From Gammaproteobacteria bacterium UBA6968 (lineage in GTDB: Bacteria; Pseudomonadota; Gammaproteobacteria; Pseudomonadales; Azotimanducaceae), in contig DJYW01000066.1 in the NCBI GenBank assembly GCA_002450255.1, positions 1-14,597 on the forward strand: a DNA stretch of 14,597 nucleotides. The letters run 5' to 3'. The notes beneath the pieces were generated by a model. That model did no database searches. It saw only the letters and a program-made list of their open reading frames with translations, and had not been told where the DNA came from. Below are positions 14,291-14,597 of this stretch, piece by piece. The stretch's first letter is position 1. Every line of letters starts with the position of its first letter. Position numbers and translations under genes: made by a program.

Positions 14291-14597
14291 ATGGCTAGTT
14301 CGACCAACCATTCTGCAAAGCCCATGAGCCGCAATCCAGTAGCGACTCGGCACAAACTTTTGTCCGCAGCCGCAGAGGAAGTGCTGGCGCACGGCTCCGC
14401 TGCGCTGCGCGTTGACGAGGTAGCTAAAAAAGCGGGCGTTAATAAACGTATGATCTATCACTTTTTCGGTGATCGGGCTGGTTTGGCAGCTGCGGTATTC
14501 GCTGTTTATGCGGATTTACTGTGCAAGCGAAGTTCGAGTTTGGTGGCTGAAGAGCGCCGTTTCATTGCTGAGCTTTTTATAGGGGCTGGGACTGGGG
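14291..14597 (+). CDS. TetR-family transcriptional regulator, N-terminal part, truncated by window edge
   Basis: The frame is open from ATG 14291 to the right edge, giving 102 residues of a family usually near 190-220. The N-terminal DNA-binding domain is clear: RHKLLSAAAEEVLAHG (20-35) is helix 1. LRVDEVAKKAGVNKRMIYHFFGDRAGL (39-65) is the helix-turn-helix with the conserved Y-x-F-F and the following Asp-Arg-x-x-Leu. The ligand-binding domain lies outside the window, so target and inducer are unknown. There is no clear Shine-Dalgarno before this ATG; ATG 14324 (residue 12) is an alternative and would keep the whole domain. The palindrome 14266-14281 directly upstream suggests autoregulation. 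Confidence 0.9.
   Translation, partial: MASSTNHSAKPMSRNPVATRHKLLSAAAEEVLAHGSAALRVDEVAKKAGVNKRMIYHFFGDRAGLAAAVFAVYADLLCKRSSSLVAEERRFIAELFIGAGTG

Noticed and set aside
14117..14461. 114-codon minus-strand open frame over the end of the window
   Set aside because: It overlaps the TetR helix-turn-helix coding sequence antisense and has no motif of its own.

Overview
The window looks like chromosomal DNA from a proteobacterium, most likely a gammaproteobacterium. The reasons are an E. coli-like AlkA of near-identical length (catalytic Asp at 238), GltB-type glutamate synthase, a type-2 (about 325 aa) malate dehydrogenase, and Shine-Dalgarno-led genes with proteobacterial protein motifs. The assignment rests on protein character only; no rRNA, tRNA, CRISPR array, insertion sequence or phage gene was found.

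Layout, left to right. (1) 1-3017, minus: the first about 1005 codons of gltB, the glutamate synthase large subunit, running off the left edge. (2) 3453-4947, plus: a Nudix hydrolase with a TTG start and, 43 bp later, malate dehydrogenase. (3) 4948-5618: a gap of about 600 bp with no recognisable gene, ending in a 15-bp tandem repeat and a possible 15-codon leader ORF. (4) 5619-9657, plus: an epoxide hydrolase followed by an IorA/IorB-type molybdenum hydroxylase pair (2Fe-2S subunit and Tat-exported molybdopterin subunit), closed by a hairpin terminator at 9684-9705. (5) 9747-11946, minus: a metallo-beta-lactamase-fold hydrolase, an enoyl-CoA hydratase/isomerase-family protein and a small unrecognised protein with a GTG start, transcribed leftward in that order. 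(6) 12257-14065, plus: alkA (3-methyladenine DNA glycosylase II) and ogt (O6-alkylguanine-DNA alkyltransferase), an alkylation-repair pair separated by 465 bp of repeat-rich non-coding DNA. (7) 14291 to the right edge, plus: the N-terminal part of a TetR-family regulator preceded by a palindrome that could be its operator.

The genes fall into functional blocks: central nitrogen and carbon metabolism (gltB, mdh), oxidation and hydrolysis of small organic compounds (epoxide hydrolase, IorAB, enoyl-CoA hydratase, MBL hydrolase), and DNA alkylation repair (alkA, ogt). Nothing here is clearly a new multi-gene system. The most interesting leads are in non-coding DNA: an exact 20-bp direct repeat upstream of ogt, nested inverted repeats just after alkA, a pair of related palindromes around the TetR promoter region, competing stems in the leader of the small unknown gene, a leader ORF made of a tandem repeat before the epoxide hydrolase, and an unexpectedly long open frame upstream of the GltB start.
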